Positions 36,359 through 45,640 are shown, counted from the first letter of the stretch. The stretch: 64,000 nt of DNA from Geminocystis herdmanii PCC 6308 (GCF_000332235.1 NZ_CM001775.1:3518172-3582171); one strand, 5' to 3'. Notes: generated from the sequence alone by a model not told the origin. Program-made: numbers and translations.

Positions 36359-37468
36359 TCATTCAAAAATCACTAAATTATCTCGGTGAATAACAGTTTC
36401 TACGCCAAAATAGCCCAAAATACTAGCAATATCTCCCGATTTTTGCCCTTTAATTTTAGTTAATTCTTCACTGCTATAATTTACGATGCCTTTACCTATT
36501 TCTTGCCCTTGTTGATTGACTAATTCCACAGCTTCATTGGCGCCAAACTCTCCTTCAAGATGGGTGACTCCAGCCGGTAATAAAGACTTGCCTTGATGAC
36601 ATAAGGCTTTGACGGCGCCATCGTCTAGGTAAATTTTGCCCATAGCAACTAAGCCGTTGGCAATCCATCTTTTTCGTGCGTTGTCGGTTTTCGGTTGGGC
36701 AGTAAACTTAGTACCGATCGAATCTCCTGCTAAAATCTTAGGTATGTTATCAGGATTTTTGCCGTTAGTAATTACTGTTGTCACTCCTGCACTAGAGGCG
36801 ATGCGTGCCGCTCGTAATTTCGTAATCATTCCCCCCGTACCCCAACCACTTCCACTATTAGTAACATCAACTTGTAACTGTTTAAATTCTTCACTATTAA
36901 CCAAATCAATGGGGGTTGCTGATGGTACAATACGAGGATCAGCAGAATACAACTTATCGACATCCGTGAGTAAAAACAACCAATCAGCGTTAACTAAATT
37001 GGCAACTAAAGCGGATAAAGTGTCGTTATCACCGAATTTTAATTCTTCTGTGGCGACAGTGTCATTTTCGTTGACAATGGGAATTACCCCTAAATCTAAT
37101 AAAGCGTTAAAGGTATTACTAGCATTAACATAACAACTCCTATCCACCAAATCTCTGCGGGTGAGGAGAATTTGAGCTATAGGTTGTCCTAAATGACTAA
37201 ACAAATCATCATAGACTCTAATCAATCTTCCTTGCCCTACGGCGGCGATAGCTTGTTTTAGGTTAATATTCTTAGGTCGATCGATCATATTTAATCTAGC
37301 ACAACCGACTCCCACAGCACCAGAAGAAACTAAAATAACTTGATAACCGTTTCGACGTAAGCTGGTTAAAGTTTCTACTAAAGAAGCGATGGTAGAAAGG
37401 GCTAAATTTCCTGATTCTGGGCGAGTTAAGCTAGATGTACCGATTTTGATAACGATGGTTTGTGCCAT
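36359..37468 (-). CDS. proB: Glutamate 5-kinase (ProB)
   Basis: A 369-residue enzyme that phosphorylates L-glutamate in the first step of proline synthesis. The amino-acid kinase domain (1-255) has [47 protein letters not shown] and [16 protein letters not shown]. The C-terminal PUA domain (about 275-369) is complete. The kinase is feedback-inhibited by proline in this family. The second gene, proA, is not adjacent. The start ATG at 37468 gives the standard N-terminus [10 protein letters not shown]. Confidence 0.96.
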   Translation of the reverse strand: MAQTIVIKIGTSSLTRPESGNLALSTIASLVETLTSLRRNGYQVILVSSGAVGVGCARLNMIDRPKNINLKQAIAAVGQGRLIRVYDDLFSHLGQPIAQILLTRRDLVDRSCYVNASNTFNALLDLGVIPIVNENDTVATEELKFGDNDTLSALVANLVNADWLFLLTDVDKLYSADPRIVPSATPIDLVNSEEFKQLQVDVTNSGSGWGTGGMITKLRAARIASSAGVTTVITNGKNPDNIPKILAGDSIGTKFTAQPKTDNARKRWIANGLVAMGKIYLDDGAVKALCHQGKSLLPAGVTHLEGEFGANEAVELVNQQGQEIGKGIVNYSSEELTKIKGQKSGDIASILGYFGVETVIHRDNLVIFE

Positions 37469-37719
37469 AGGGGGTTAGAAGTTATTTAATAGAAATTAGA
37501 AGTGAGAGTTATCCATAAATTAAATTTTTAGACAGTGAAATCATTGTAGAGGCGTAAAATTTATAGCATCTACGGGCATTTTTTGACATGAGGTATCTAA
37601 TAATTGATTGACTATTCATCGATGAAAATTTGACCAATGAGAGAATTAAAGTCATAATTATTGACAAACTTTAATAAAATTTTGTTTAAGTTAACATTTA
37701 TCAAAAAAAGATCAATTGA

Positions 37720-38838
37720 ATGCACATTGCTTGGCTAGGAAAAAAATCTCCCTTTTGTGGCAACGTAACTTATAGCAGAGAAATTACAAACGCTCTGTTA
37801 GATAGGGGTTATCAAGTTAGTTTTCTTCACTTTAGCCAAGAAAATGAAGAATCTAGCCCAGAAAATTATTTAGCGGAAGTTAATCTTCCTTTTCTCTACA
37901 AATCTCAAATTTATACTATTCATGCACCAAAATCTAGTAAAATCCTATTACGATCGCTCCAAGAATTAAAACCAGATTTAGTTCACGCTTCCCTTACCTT
38001 ATCTCCCCTTGATTTTACCCTTCCCGAAGTGTGCCAAAAATTAAATATTCCCCTTGTCGCTACCTTTCACCCTCCTTTTGATAGTCGTTGGCGTAATATC
38101 AAATCTGGCACTCAATATCTAACCTATCAACTTTACGCCCCCTGTTTAGCTAAATATGACTGTACGATCGTATTTTCAGAACTACAAAGAGATTTATTGG
38201 TGAAATTGGGAGTACCCTTTGAGAAACTAGCAATCATACCCAACGGAGTCGATACTCAAAAATATAGTCAGGGAAACTCTTACTTTAAGCAACAATATCC
38301 TCAACAACAAATATATGTATATCAAGGAAGAATCGCCACAGAAAAAAACATAGAATCCTTACTCAAGGCTTGGAAACACGCCGAGATGAACCTTCATGGT
38401 AAACTAATCATTATCGGCGATGGTAATTTAACACCCACATTAAAACCCTTATATAATGAACAAGATGGAATAATTTGGTTAGGTGCAATTCTCGATGATG
38501 AAAAACGCATCGACATTTTAAGAGGTGCAGATGTCTTCATTTTACCCTCCCTAGTAGAAGGCTTATCCCTCTCATTATTAGAAGCTATGGCTTGTGGTTT
38601 AGCCTGTGTAGCCACCGATGCTGGGGCGGATGGTGAAGTGTTATCCCATGCTGGTATCGTGATGAGTACTAATGAAGTTACTGCACAATTAAAAACCATT
38701 TTACCCTTGTTTGTCCATCATCCAGAAATGATTAAACTATTAGGAAATAAAGCCAGAAATCGAGTATTAGAAAAATATACCCTCAAGGATAATCTCACTA
38801 AATTAGAAAAACTTTATAGAGAATTACAAATTAAATAA
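37720..38838 (+). CDS. Family 4 glycosyltransferase
   Basis: A 372-residue GT-B enzyme. The N-terminal half binds the acceptor (MHIAWLGKKSPFCGNVTYSR), and the C-terminal half has the nucleotide-sugar site: IPNGVDTQKYSQ, YQGRIATEKNIESLL and FILPSLVEGLSLSLLEAMAC with the E-x7-E pattern. It likely builds a lipid or surface glycan, retaining stereochemistry. It stands alone between two genes on the other strand. Sugar donor and acceptor are not known. Confidence 0.9.
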   Translation: MHIAWLGKKSPFCGNVTYSREITNALLDRGYQVSFLHFSQENEESSPENYLAEVNLPFLYKSQIYTIHAPKSSKILLRSLQELKPDLVHASLTLSPLDFTLPEVCQKLNIPLVATFHPPFDSRWRNIKSGTQYLTYQLYAPCLAKYDCTIVFSELQRDLLVKLGVPFEKLAIIPNGVDTQKYSQGNSYFKQQYPQQQIYVYQGRIATEKNIESLLKAWKHAEMNLHGKLIIIGDGNLTPTLKPLYNEQDGIIWLGAILDDEKRIDILRGADVFILPSLVEGLSLSLLEAMACGLACVATDAGADGEVLSHAGIVMSTNEVTAQLKTILPLFVHHPEMIKLLGNKARNRVLEKYTLKDNLTKLEKLYRELQIK

Positions 38839-38842
38839 AAAA

Positions 38843-38859
38843 GGTGGGCAATGCCCACC
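38843..38859. terminator. GGTGGGC hairpin between converging genes
   Basis: GGTGGGC, a three-base AAT loop and GCCCACC form a perfect seven-base stem, preceded by an A-run and so usable on the minus strand (T-run after the stem). It lies between the glycosyltransferase and htpG stops. A related hairpin is at 44470-44488; this is also a widely dispersed repeat. Confidence 0.6.
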
Positions 38860-38866
38860 CTACATT

Positions 38867-40825
38867 TTAGCGCTTGGTTAATTTAGTTAACACTTTGTTC
38901 GATCGAGCTACGAAATCCGTCATTTCTTCTGCATTAAACGCCCGTTGTGCCATCAAAGCCAAATCATAGACGTATTGACACATGAGGTTAACCATTTCCT
39001 GAGTAGGAGATTCACCGCTACCTTGAATGATTGCACCTTTGTTGAGTTGATAGATATTTTCAATCAAAGGGTGTGCGGTGTTAATTACTAACATATGTTC
39101 TTCAGGAAACTTCATCTCCCGTTGTTGCATCATCGCCGTCATTTCTTGGAAACGGCGCATGGCTTCGGGTAACAATACCATGGCAGGAGGAGTTTCTTCC
39201 TGAGTTTCACTTTTTAAGGATTGAGTTTTGATGTTAATTTTGGGCTTATTAATGGCTTTCTCAAAAATTTCCTTGATGACTTCCGCACGGGTTTTGTTGC
39301 TATTAGCGTCAACAATTTCGTTGGCTTTATCATCTTCCACCAAGCTAGAGTCTAACTCCGAATCCACCCTTGAGAATTTCACATCGGTATATTCTCTTTC
39401 AAGGAAGGGGATAAAGTAGTTAGTGTCAATGAAAGAATCCATGAATAAGATTTCAATGCCTTGATTCTTGTATAAATCAACATAAGTGCTTTGAGTTTGA
39501 GCATTATTGCAGTAAAACACCCGTTTTTCGTGTTTTTCTTTGTTACGCTCTAAGTATTCCTTTAAAGTGGTATAAGGTTGGTTATCTTCCGAAGTCACTT
39601 CTTTCCAAGCGTCATCACCCGAATCAACTTCTACTTTGGGAATTTCTGCTACTTTGTCAGCTTGATAGGTAGTGCGATAGATAATTAAGTCTTCGACTTG
39701 TTTCTTAAATTTCTCGTCTCTCAATGCACCATATTTAACAAATGTGCCGACATCTTCCCAACTGCTGATATATTTTGCCTTATCCTCATTGTATAAGGAT
39801 TTAAGTCGATCGCCGATCTTTTTACTGATAAAATCAGCAATGCGTCTGACAGTGCGATGATTAGTTAAAGCACTACGGGAGACGTTTAAAGGAATATCAG
39901 GGCTATCGATAACACCTCGTAAGGGCATTAAAAACTCTGGTATAATTTCTTCACAATGATCACTTACAAAGACTTGGTTACAGAATAACTTAATTTGCCC
40001 TTTAGAAACATCAACATCGGGACGTAATTTAGGGAAAAATAGGATACCGTTGAGTAAAAAAGGATAATCAGTATTGAGATGTACCCATAATAACGGGTCT
40101 TCTTGAAAAGGATACAGATAACGATAAAATTCTAAGTAATCCTCATCGGTGAGATTTTGAGGGGATTCTTTCCATAACGCTTTTTGACGGTTAACTTGCT
40201 CATCCCCCATTTTAATGGCAACAGGTACAAAGTCAGAGTATTTTTTGATGAGGTTTTTAATACGAGATTCCTCTAAATATTCTGTTTCCTCATCCATGAT
40301 GGTGAGGGTAATAGTTGTGCCGGGGGTAGTGCGAGGGGAGTCGCTTAATTGAAATTCGGGTGAACCATCACAAGACCAGTGGACAGCAGTTGCACCTTCA
40401 CGATATGATAAGGTGTCGATTTCTACTTGCTTCGCTACCATGAAAGCCGAATAGAAGCCTAAACCGAAATGCCCAATTAAATCATTGGCGCTTTTACCGT
40501 ATCTAGTAATAAAGTCTTCGGCGCTGGAGAAGGCGACTTGGTTGATATATTTTTTGATTTCATCTACTGTCATGCCGATACCGTTATCGCTGATAGACAG
40601 GGTTTTCTTTTCTTTATCAATGGCGACAGTAATTTGTGCTTCGGGTAAATCGTTAGTAATTTCTCCTGCTAAGGATGCCATTTTTGCTTTAGAAATAGCG
40701 TCAACGGAGTTAGAAATTAACTCTCTTAAAAAGATTTCATGATCAGTATAAAGGGATTTTTTGATAATGGGAAAAATATTCTCTGTATGGATAGAGATAT
40801 TTCCTTTTTCTAAAACAGTAGTCAT
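38867..40825 (-). CDS. htpG: Hsp90 chaperone HtpG
   Basis: A 652-residue cytosolic chaperone. The N-terminal ATPase domain has ELISNSVDAISK, ISDNGIGMTVDEI and LIGHFGLGFYSAFMVA. The middle domain has GVIDSPDIPLNVSRS with the catalytic arginine region, and the C-terminal dimerisation domain follows to residue 652. Cyanobacterial HtpG assists phycobilisome and tetrapyrrole enzymes under heat and light stress. No heat-shock operator was recognised upstream; the 338-base upstream gap contains only dispersed repeats. Confidence 0.96.
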   Translation of the reverse strand: MTTVLEKGNISIHTENIFPIIKKSLYTDHEIFLRELISNSVDAISKAKMASLAGEITNDLPEAQITVAIDKEKKTLSISDNGIGMTVDEIKKYINQVAFSSAEDFITRYGKSANDLIGHFGLGFYSAFMVAKQVEIDTLSYREGATAVHWSCDGSPEFQLSDSPRTTPGTTITLTIMDEETEYLEESRIKNLIKKYSDFVPVAIKMGDEQVNRQKALWKESPQNLTDEDYLEFYRYLYPFQEDPLLWVHLNTDYPFLLNGILFFPKLRPDVDVSKGQIKLFCNQVFVSDHCEEIIPEFLMPLRGVIDSPDIPLNVSRSALTNHRTVRRIADFISKKIGDRLKSLYNEDKAKYISSWEDVGTFVKYGALRDEKFKKQVEDLIIYRTTYQADKVAEIPKVEVDSGDDAWKEVTSEDNQPYTTLKEYLERNKEKHEKRVFYCNNAQTQSTYVDLYKNQGIEILFMDSFIDTNYFIPFLEREYTDVKFSRVDSELDSSLVEDDKANEIVDANSNKTRAEVIKEIFEKAINKPKINIKTQSLKSETQEETPPAMVLLPEAMRRFQEMTAMMQQREMKFPEEHMLVINTAHPLIENIYQLNKGAIIQGSGESPTQEMVNLMCQYVYDLALMAQRAFNAEEMTDFVARSNKVLTKLTKR

Positions 40826-41163
40826 AGTTTCTGATTTACTCTTAATTAATATTTTATATATGTAGGTTGGATTGATGAAAAATCTTTAAATTTAGTCGTC
40901 TTTTCTAAAGAATAAAACCCAACAAAATAAAGACTTACACATTTTACCAACAATTATGAGATTGAGATTCCTTCGTTCGATCGAAATCATATTTTTTTGT
41001 TATTATTGGATAAATCGTATAAATACAAAGTTTGTAGGCTTTAGCCTTTTTTAGTGGTTACTGTAAACTAAAGATTTGATGATGTGTTGGGTTTCGTTTC
41101 CTCAACCCAACCTACTTGCTATCATGTCACACTCGATCAAACTAAATCAAGATGTGGTTTACC
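40826..41163. other. Intergenic region with dispersed repeats
   Basis: The stretch 41032-41067 (GTTTGTAGGCTTTAGCC ... GGTTACTGTAAACT) resembles the GTTCGTAGTnnGGGCTTTAGCCC repeats found at 48479, 56574 and 57458. From 41071 a longer repeat starts that is copied at 42101. The part next to htpG holds its promoter region; no specific boxes are convincing. Confidence 0.45.
41071..41151. repeat. Direct repeat on left side of beta-lactamase gene
   Basis: About 80 bases containing TTGGGTTTCGTTTCCTCAAC and then CTACTTGCTATCATGTCAC and CTCGATCAAACTAAATCAA. A similar copy in the same orientation is at 42101-42181. The first part folds (TTGGGTT/AACCCAA). Related motifs are widespread in cyanobacterial intergenic DNA. 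Confidence 0.7.
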
Positions 41164-42039
41164 CTACTTAAATGCAAAAACCCCTAAATCTTCAAGACAA
41201 AGACGAGTTAACTCTAATCTGGCAATACCATCTTTTTCTTGTTTAATATCAATGTTGGTGGCGAAAAAATAAACGTTGTTTTTTGTTTCCACATAACCCA
41301 CATACCAACCAATATTTTGAATGTCTGGATTTCCATAACCAAACCAACCCGTTTTACTTCTAATGGTGTAGTCTGGAGTTTTCTCATTAATCATTATATC
41401 TTTGACGATCGAAATTGTCCTGTCAGCAAAAGGTAAATCGTTATGATGAAGACGACGGAGAAACTGTATCTGTTGTTGAGGAGTTATTTGTAATTTTCCG
41501 TTTAACCAAAATTGATCAATGTCTTCTGGATTGCCTGTATTGTTGTTACCATAGTCAACTTTTTTTATCCATGATGTCATTTGATTATACCCGATGCGAC
41601 GAGCTAATACTTGATAAAACCAAACACCTGATATTTGAAACGCCTCTTTTAAATTTAAGTCTCGATTCCACACAGGAAGGCTTCTTTCGACTCCATCCCA
41701 TGTTAAAACAGCAATTTCATCTCTGATGACAGCAGTTTCTAAGGCAATAAGAGAATTAAGTATTTTAAAGGTAGAAGCAACAGGAAAAGGAGTAATATTA
41801 CGTTGGGAATTATGTTCAAAGGTTTGATCGAGTTTCGAGTCATAGATTATAATTGAACCTTCTACTCCTAATTTGTCAAAATGTTGACTAAAATCCCCAT
41901 CATTTTTTAAGTCTATCTGTTTTTGAGAAAGGGAAAATCTGTTTTCACTTAACACGGGGGGAGAGAGATTAAATGTGGAAAAAATTAGTAAAATCGGAAT
42001 GGAAATAAAAAGTTTGAATTGAAGATTTAATAACATCAT
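41164..42039 (-). CDS. Class D (OXA-type) beta-lactamase family protein
   Basis: A 291-residue exported serine beta-lactamase. Residues about 5-31 are a signal peptide. The class D motifs are all present: S89-T-F-K92 (nucleophile and the lysine that is carboxylated), S137-G-V (S-x-V), Y163-G-N, W178 (which stabilises the modified lysine) and K229-T-G. It could hydrolyse penicillins or act in wall metabolism. It sits between two direct repeats and beside a broken gene, unlike typical housekeeping neighbours. Actual resistance cannot be inferred. Confidence 0.92.
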   Translation of the reverse strand: MMLLNLQFKLFISIPILLIFSTFNLSPPVLSENRFSLSQKQIDLKNDGDFSQHFDKLGVEGSIIIYDSKLDQTFEHNSQRNITPFPVASTFKILNSLIALETAVIRDEIAVLTWDGVERSLPVWNRDLNLKEAFQISGVWFYQVLARRIGYNQMTSWIKKVDYGNNNTGNPEDIDQFWLNGKLQITPQQQIQFLRRLHHNDLPFADRTISIVKDIMINEKTPDYTIRSKTGWFGYGNPDIQNIGWYVGYVETKNNVYFFATNIDIKQEKDGIARLELTRLCLEDLGVFAFK

Positions 42040-42100
42040 AGTTTCTGGTGAAGAAAAGCATATTTTTGCTACGGATTATAATTTTATCTTCTTTTTATCA

Positions 42101-42181
42101 GAGATTTGAAGGTGTTTTGCGTTTCGTTACCTCAACCCAATCTACTTGTTATCATATCACAGTCGATCGAACTAGATCAAA
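42101..42181. repeat. Direct repeat on right side of beta-lactamase gene
   Basis: About 80 bases with GTTTCGTTACCTCAACCCAA, CTACTTGTTATCATATCAC and GTCGATCGAACTAGATCAA. It matches the copy at 41071-41151 at most positions and in the same direction. Its right border overlaps the 3' end of the broken CHAT gene. Confidence 0.7.
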
Positions 42182-42489
42182 TATGAATTAATGAAAAATA
42201 CTCATTTAATTCATAGCTAGTCATACCATTTTCCCTCATCACAATCACTTGGGGAATGTTTAATTTACTTAATTCTTGGGCTAATCCGATACCATCACAG
42301 GAGTTAAATATAGCTAAATTTAATCCTTGTTTTATAGCTTGATTTAAAGCGGTTTTCAATTCATTAATACTCAGACTTTCTTGAGGATTAATAAAGATAA
42401 TTTCTTCCTTGGTGATCGATAATTAACACATATTCTTTATGATATTTTACTAAAAAGTTAGCGATAGTTTCTTCTAAATTTTTACCCAT
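42177..42489 (-). pseudogene. CHAT-domain protein remnant
   Basis: The frame opens at ATG 42489 (MGKNLEETIANFLVKYHKEY, then VLIIDHQG) and is shifted near 42415 into a second frame that continues IIFINPQESLSINELK, then GLNLAIFNSCDGIGLAQEL and IPQVIVMRE. This second part matches the caspase-like CHAT domain, with the N-S-C-D catalytic cysteine segment. The sequence after VMREN no longer fits and ends at the direct repeat. It is thus frame-shifted and truncated at both ends. Confidence 0.75.
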
Positions 42490-42509
42490 ATATAAAGGAT
42501 ATATTAAAC

Positions 42510-42827
42510 TTAATTATAAGGATAAATATGCACTGCTAACCAAACACAATTAACCGATGTTTTGACTACTTGATGGAGTGTTTGGGAAGGAATAAAAAGA
42601 TAATCTCCAGCTTGTAAATTAATCAGATCATCCTTAATCTTTAACTGTGCTTTTCCTTCTAATAAAATTACCCATTCATCTTGATTTTGACAGTAAATTT
42701 TATCATCAGGTTGATTACTACTCACAATTCTTTCGATCGTAATATTACCACATTTGAGCAGTTCAGAAAAGTCTTCGCCATTAGTTAGAGAAGGCAAATT
42801 ATGCCATAAATTATTAACGGTTTTCAT
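42510..42827 (-). CDS. Small cupin-domain protein
   Basis: A 105-residue single-domain cupin. The barrel strands are visible in DEWVILLEGKAQLKIKDDLI and in LQAGDYLFIPSQTLHQVV, where the second-motif histidine is H88 or near it; the first motif has no H-x-H pair, so metal binding may be incomplete. I start at ATG 42827 since the longer frame begins with TTG. Ligand and role are unknown. It lies just upstream of the CHAT remnant. Confidence 0.85.
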   Translation of the reverse strand: MKTVNNLWHNLPSLTNGEDFSELLKCGNITIERIVSSNQPDDKIYCQNQDEWVILLEGKAQLKIKDDLINLQAGDYLFIPSQTLHQVVKTSVNCVWLAVHIYPYN

Positions 42828-42999
42828 AGACAAAATTTATTATTGATGAAAGTAGGGAAAGTCAAATGGGCAATAGGCAATGGTTTTTTGCAACATTAAA
42901 GTATAATTGTTACAGGTATATCTCTACAAAAGATAGATAGACAAGAAGGATTGCCATAGTTATAGTATATTAAATAAAAATTAAAGATAATGATCAAGA

Positions 43000-43512
43000 A
43001 TGAATGCACAATTTTGGATTGAAAAATTAAACCTACAAAAACATCCCGAAGGAGGATACTATAAAGAAACTTATCGTAGTCTCGATCGAATTAATCAAGA
43101 TAAATTATTAACAAGATATGATGGAGATAGAAACGTCAGTACAGCTATTTACTATCTTTTATTAGATGAAGAATTTTCCGCTTTTCATAAACTTAAAAGT
43201 GATGAAATTTTTCATTTTTATAGTGGCACAACCTTAACAGTTCATATCATCGATAATCAAGGAGAATATCACCGATTTAAACTAGGGCAAAACCCCGAAG
43301 AAAATGAAGTTTTACAATTAGTAATTCCTCATGGTTGTTGGTTTGCCTCCCATGTTAGTCAACCGAATTCCTATAGTTTAATCGGTTGTACCGTATCTCC
43401 GGGTTTCGATTTTGCTGACTTCACATTGGGCGATCGAACTGAATTAATAAAATTATACCCTCATTTGACAGATATTATTACCAAATTCACTTATAACAAT
43501 GCTATGGCATGA
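43000..43512 (+). CDS. DUF985 family cupin
   Basis: A 170-residue cupin of the DUF985 (cupin_5) family. Its start MNAQFWIEKLNLQKHPEGGY with the conserved HPEGG, the centre SAFHKLKSDEIFHFYSG, and IPHGCWFASHV near the end are typical. Proteins of this family are small sugar-epimerase-like barrels with unknown reactions. It is complete and soluble. It is followed at a distance of 167 bases by the 2H phosphoesterase gene in the same direction. Confidence 0.88.
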   Translation: MNAQFWIEKLNLQKHPEGGYYKETYRSLDRINQDKLLTRYDGDRNVSTAIYYLLLDEEFSAFHKLKSDEIFHFYSGTTLTVHIIDNQGEYHRFKLGQNPEENEVLQLVIPHGCWFASHVSQPNSYSLIGCTVSPGFDFADFTLGDRTELIKLYPHLTDIITKFTYNNAMA

Positions 43513-43679
43513 GAATTAATCAATAATTTATGATGATTAGAGAATAAAATTAACACTTTTGATTGACAGAAAAAAGCAGATAAATTTATAATAGTCATTG
43601 ACTATAAACTCAAATTATAAATATTGCCTAAATAAGTCAACATAAACTCATTATACAACTATAAAAAAGGATAAAAAAA

Positions 43680-44453
43680 ATGGATGGAAATTATCAAAAT
43701 TATGTAAATAGAGTGGTACAAATGACTGTACCTTCTAACTATAAACAACAACTAAAAAATATACAGTCATCTCCTAAATTTATTAATGGCAAACCTGTAG
43801 AATTTCCTGGATTTAGTATTATTACCCCACCCCAAGGGGAAGATAATTATAACCAAAAATTTTACCAAGATTTAGAGCTTATTGTCTCTCAACTAAAAGA
43901 AAAGTTAGGCTCTGATTTTTTCTTAGGTTTACCCTTAGAAAGTTTCCATCTTACCATTGCCGATTTAATTTGGGAGAAAACCTATATTAATGCAGTTAAA
44001 CAGAATCCTAATTTTGATAGTTTATTAATTGCAGAAATGGACAAAATTTTTCAAGAATATAAATTTTCTTTAAGAGAAATACCACCTTTAGAATTAGAAG
44101 TTTTAGGTTTATCTATTTTCCCTAGGGCTATTGCAGTATGCCTTTCTCCCACTGAGGCTAGTTATGAGCCTATTATTAAACTGCGTCAATTAATCTATCA
44201 AAATGAGCAAATCATGAAGCTAGGCATTGAGCAACAATATGATTTTGCAGCCCATGTGACATTAGGATATTTTGATAAAATTGATGGGGATATTGATTTA
44301 GGAAAAGTAGAATCTGCCATTAAAGAAGTTAATGATTTATGGATAGAAAATCCTGCTCATCTTTTTCAATTAAAACAATTTGAGTTAAGAAAATTTACCG
44401 ATATGATTAATTATAATCGTCAACCAGAATGGGCAACTATAAAACTTAATTAA
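43680..44453 (+). CDS. DUF1868-type 2H phosphoesterase
   Basis: A 257-residue protein with two H-x-T motifs, FHLTIADL near residue 99 and AHVTLGY near residue 193, the signature of 2H phosphoesterases (ligT/2'-5' RNA ligase-like fold). The N-terminal region with KPVEFPGFSIITPP fits DUF1868. Members may open cyclic phosphodiesters in RNA or nucleotides. The second half has a typical FPRAIAVCLSP strand. The natural substrate is unknown. A hairpin follows the stop codon. Confidence 0.8.
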   Translation: MDGNYQNYVNRVVQMTVPSNYKQQLKNIQSSPKFINGKPVEFPGFSIITPPQGEDNYNQKFYQDLELIVSQLKEKLGSDFFLGLPLESFHLTIADLIWEKTYINAVKQNPNFDSLLIAEMDKIFQEYKFSLREIPPLELEVLGLSIFPRAIAVCLSPTEASYEPIIKLRQLIYQNEQIMKLGIEQQYDFAAHVTLGYFDKIDGDIDLGKVESAIKEVNDLWIENPAHLFQLKQFELRKFTDMINYNRQPEWATIKLN

Positions 44454-44469
44454 AAACTCAAAATTAGTA

Positions 44470-44488
44470 GGGTGAGCAATGCCCACCC
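44470..44488 (+). terminator. GGGTGAGC hairpin after 2H phosphoesterase gene
   Basis: GGGTGAGC and GCCCACCC pair with one mismatch around an AAT loop, 17 bases after the stop codon. It is a relative of the hairpin at 38843. No strong T-run follows, so it is a possible terminator or a dispersed repeat. Confidence 0.45.
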
Positions 44489-44583
44489 GCTTCCAAAAAT
44501 AGTATTTTAATCTCATATAAATAGTTATTTTATGTAACTTATAAATTAGAAATTAGACTTATTAATTAATAAATATTATTATT

Positions 44584-45207
44584 TTGTATAGCAATTTAAG
44601 TAATCCTATTATCGAAAAAAGTTTTGCCATCATCGATAATATTATCGGTAAACATGATCTCAGTGATGCTGAATATAATATTGTACGCCGTATTATTCAC
44701 ACAACAGCGGATTTTGATTTTTTACATCGGCTTCAGTGTAGTTCCAGTGTCATTAAAAGCTCGATCGAACTTTTAAAAGCAAAAACACCCATTATCACGG
44801 ATGTTAGCATGATCAAAGAAGGTATCCGTAATATGGTAGCAAAAACCCATGAAAATGAGATAATTGTAGCGGTAAAACAGGTAAAAGAAGCCAAATTAGG
44901 ACAAACTTTGACAGAAACAGGTTTAATCCAATGTTGTGAAAAATATCCTACAGCAATTTATGTAATCGGTAACGCACCCACAGCATTAATAGCTTTGTGC
45001 AAACAATATGAAGCTAAAAAAATTAACCCTTCTTTAGTCATTGGTGCACCCGTAGGATTTGTGTCAGTATTAGAATCTAAGGAATATTTAGCCAAGTTAG
45101 ACATTCCTCAAATACAAATTATAGGGCATAAAGGCGGTTCAACGGTTGCCTCTGCCATTGTCAATGCTTTGTTAGTTATGTCAATGAAAGAAAATTTTTT
45201 GCCCTAA
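44584..45207 (+). CDS. cobH: Precorrin-8X methylmutase (CobH/CbiC)
   Basis: A 207-residue enzyme of cobalamin synthesis that moves a methyl group from C-11 to C-12 of precorrin-8X, giving hydrogenobyrinate or cobyrinate. Family blocks: IVRRIIHTTADFDFLHRL with the catalytic histidine, ITDVSMIKEGI, IGNAPTALIAL and IGAPVGFVSVLESKE, then IIGHKGGSTVAS. The likely start is TTG at 44584 because no ATG lies in a fitting place and the following residues (NPIIEKSFAIID) match the family N-terminus. No other cob genes are close by. Confidence 0.9.
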   Translation: MYSNLSNPIIEKSFAIIDNIIGKHDLSDAEYNIVRRIIHTTADFDFLHRLQCSSSVIKSSIELLKAKTPIITDVSMIKEGIRNMVAKTHENEIIVAVKQVKEAKLGQTLTETGLIQCCEKYPTAIYVIGNAPTALIALCKQYEAKKINPSLVIGAPVGFVSVLESKEYLAKLDIPQIQIIGHKGGSTVASAIVNALLVMSMKENFLP

Positions 45208-45312
45208 TGGACACGAGTGCAAAATAAAAAGTAAAATCTATTTTCCTTAATCAAAAAAGAGTAAGAAGTAAGATAAAATTATAAGTACTAATAGAAAATA
45301 AATTGTAGATTT

Positions 45313-45640
45313 GTGAAGTACCTAACACTAACCTTGCGGTATAGTGTAGGCTTCTCGTCTCAAATGCCACTGCTTTATCTTACTCCGAACTCAATCTAAG
45401 TATGATCAAGACTTACACAGCATCTCTGGTATTGCTACCTTTATGGCTTTCGCCAACCCGAGCAGGAAACTGCCTTCCGCAGTCTCATAGAACAAAAAAT
45501 TCTATTTGCATCTCAACCTTGCCATTACTTGGTATTGGGCTGATTACTTCCCTAGACTCTGCCGAGTACATACTTTATGCCACAAGGGCGGCCTCTTAGT
45601 CAGCTAGGAGGGTCAATGACCAACTTCATCTTACCAAATG
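45313..45640 (-). ncRNA. Solitary omega-RNA-like IS200/IS605 right end
   Basis: On the minus strand this stretch is more GC-rich than its surroundings and full of short perfect stems: GGTA-GCAA-TACC, ATAGAA/TTCTAT, and ACTGC/GCAGT. Near its end GAAGCCTACACTATACC is followed by GCAA and GGTTAGTGTTAGG, a bulged stem capped by a GCAA tetraloop, and then TACTTCAC at the border (45313). This resembles the right ends of IS200/IS605-type elements of cyanobacteria, where the TnpB guide (omega) RNA scaffold overlaps the element end. Neither tnpB nor tnpA is present. The upper boundary is uncertain. A 65-codon frame on the plus strand is not a gene. The rest of 45208-45862 is AT-rich and unremarkable. 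Confidence 0.5.

Noticed and set aside
36636..37133. 165-codon plus-strand frame opposite proB
   Set aside because: proB has complete kinase and PUA motifs on the minus strand; the opposite frame has no recognisable protein pattern.
41415..41726. 103-codon plus-strand frame opposite the beta-lactamase gene
   Set aside because: All class D motifs are on the minus strand; the opposite frame looks like a chance frame.
45402..45599. 65-codon plus-strand frame in the structured element
   Set aside because: It lies on the opposite strand of the RNA-like block, with no ribosome binding site or family resemblance.
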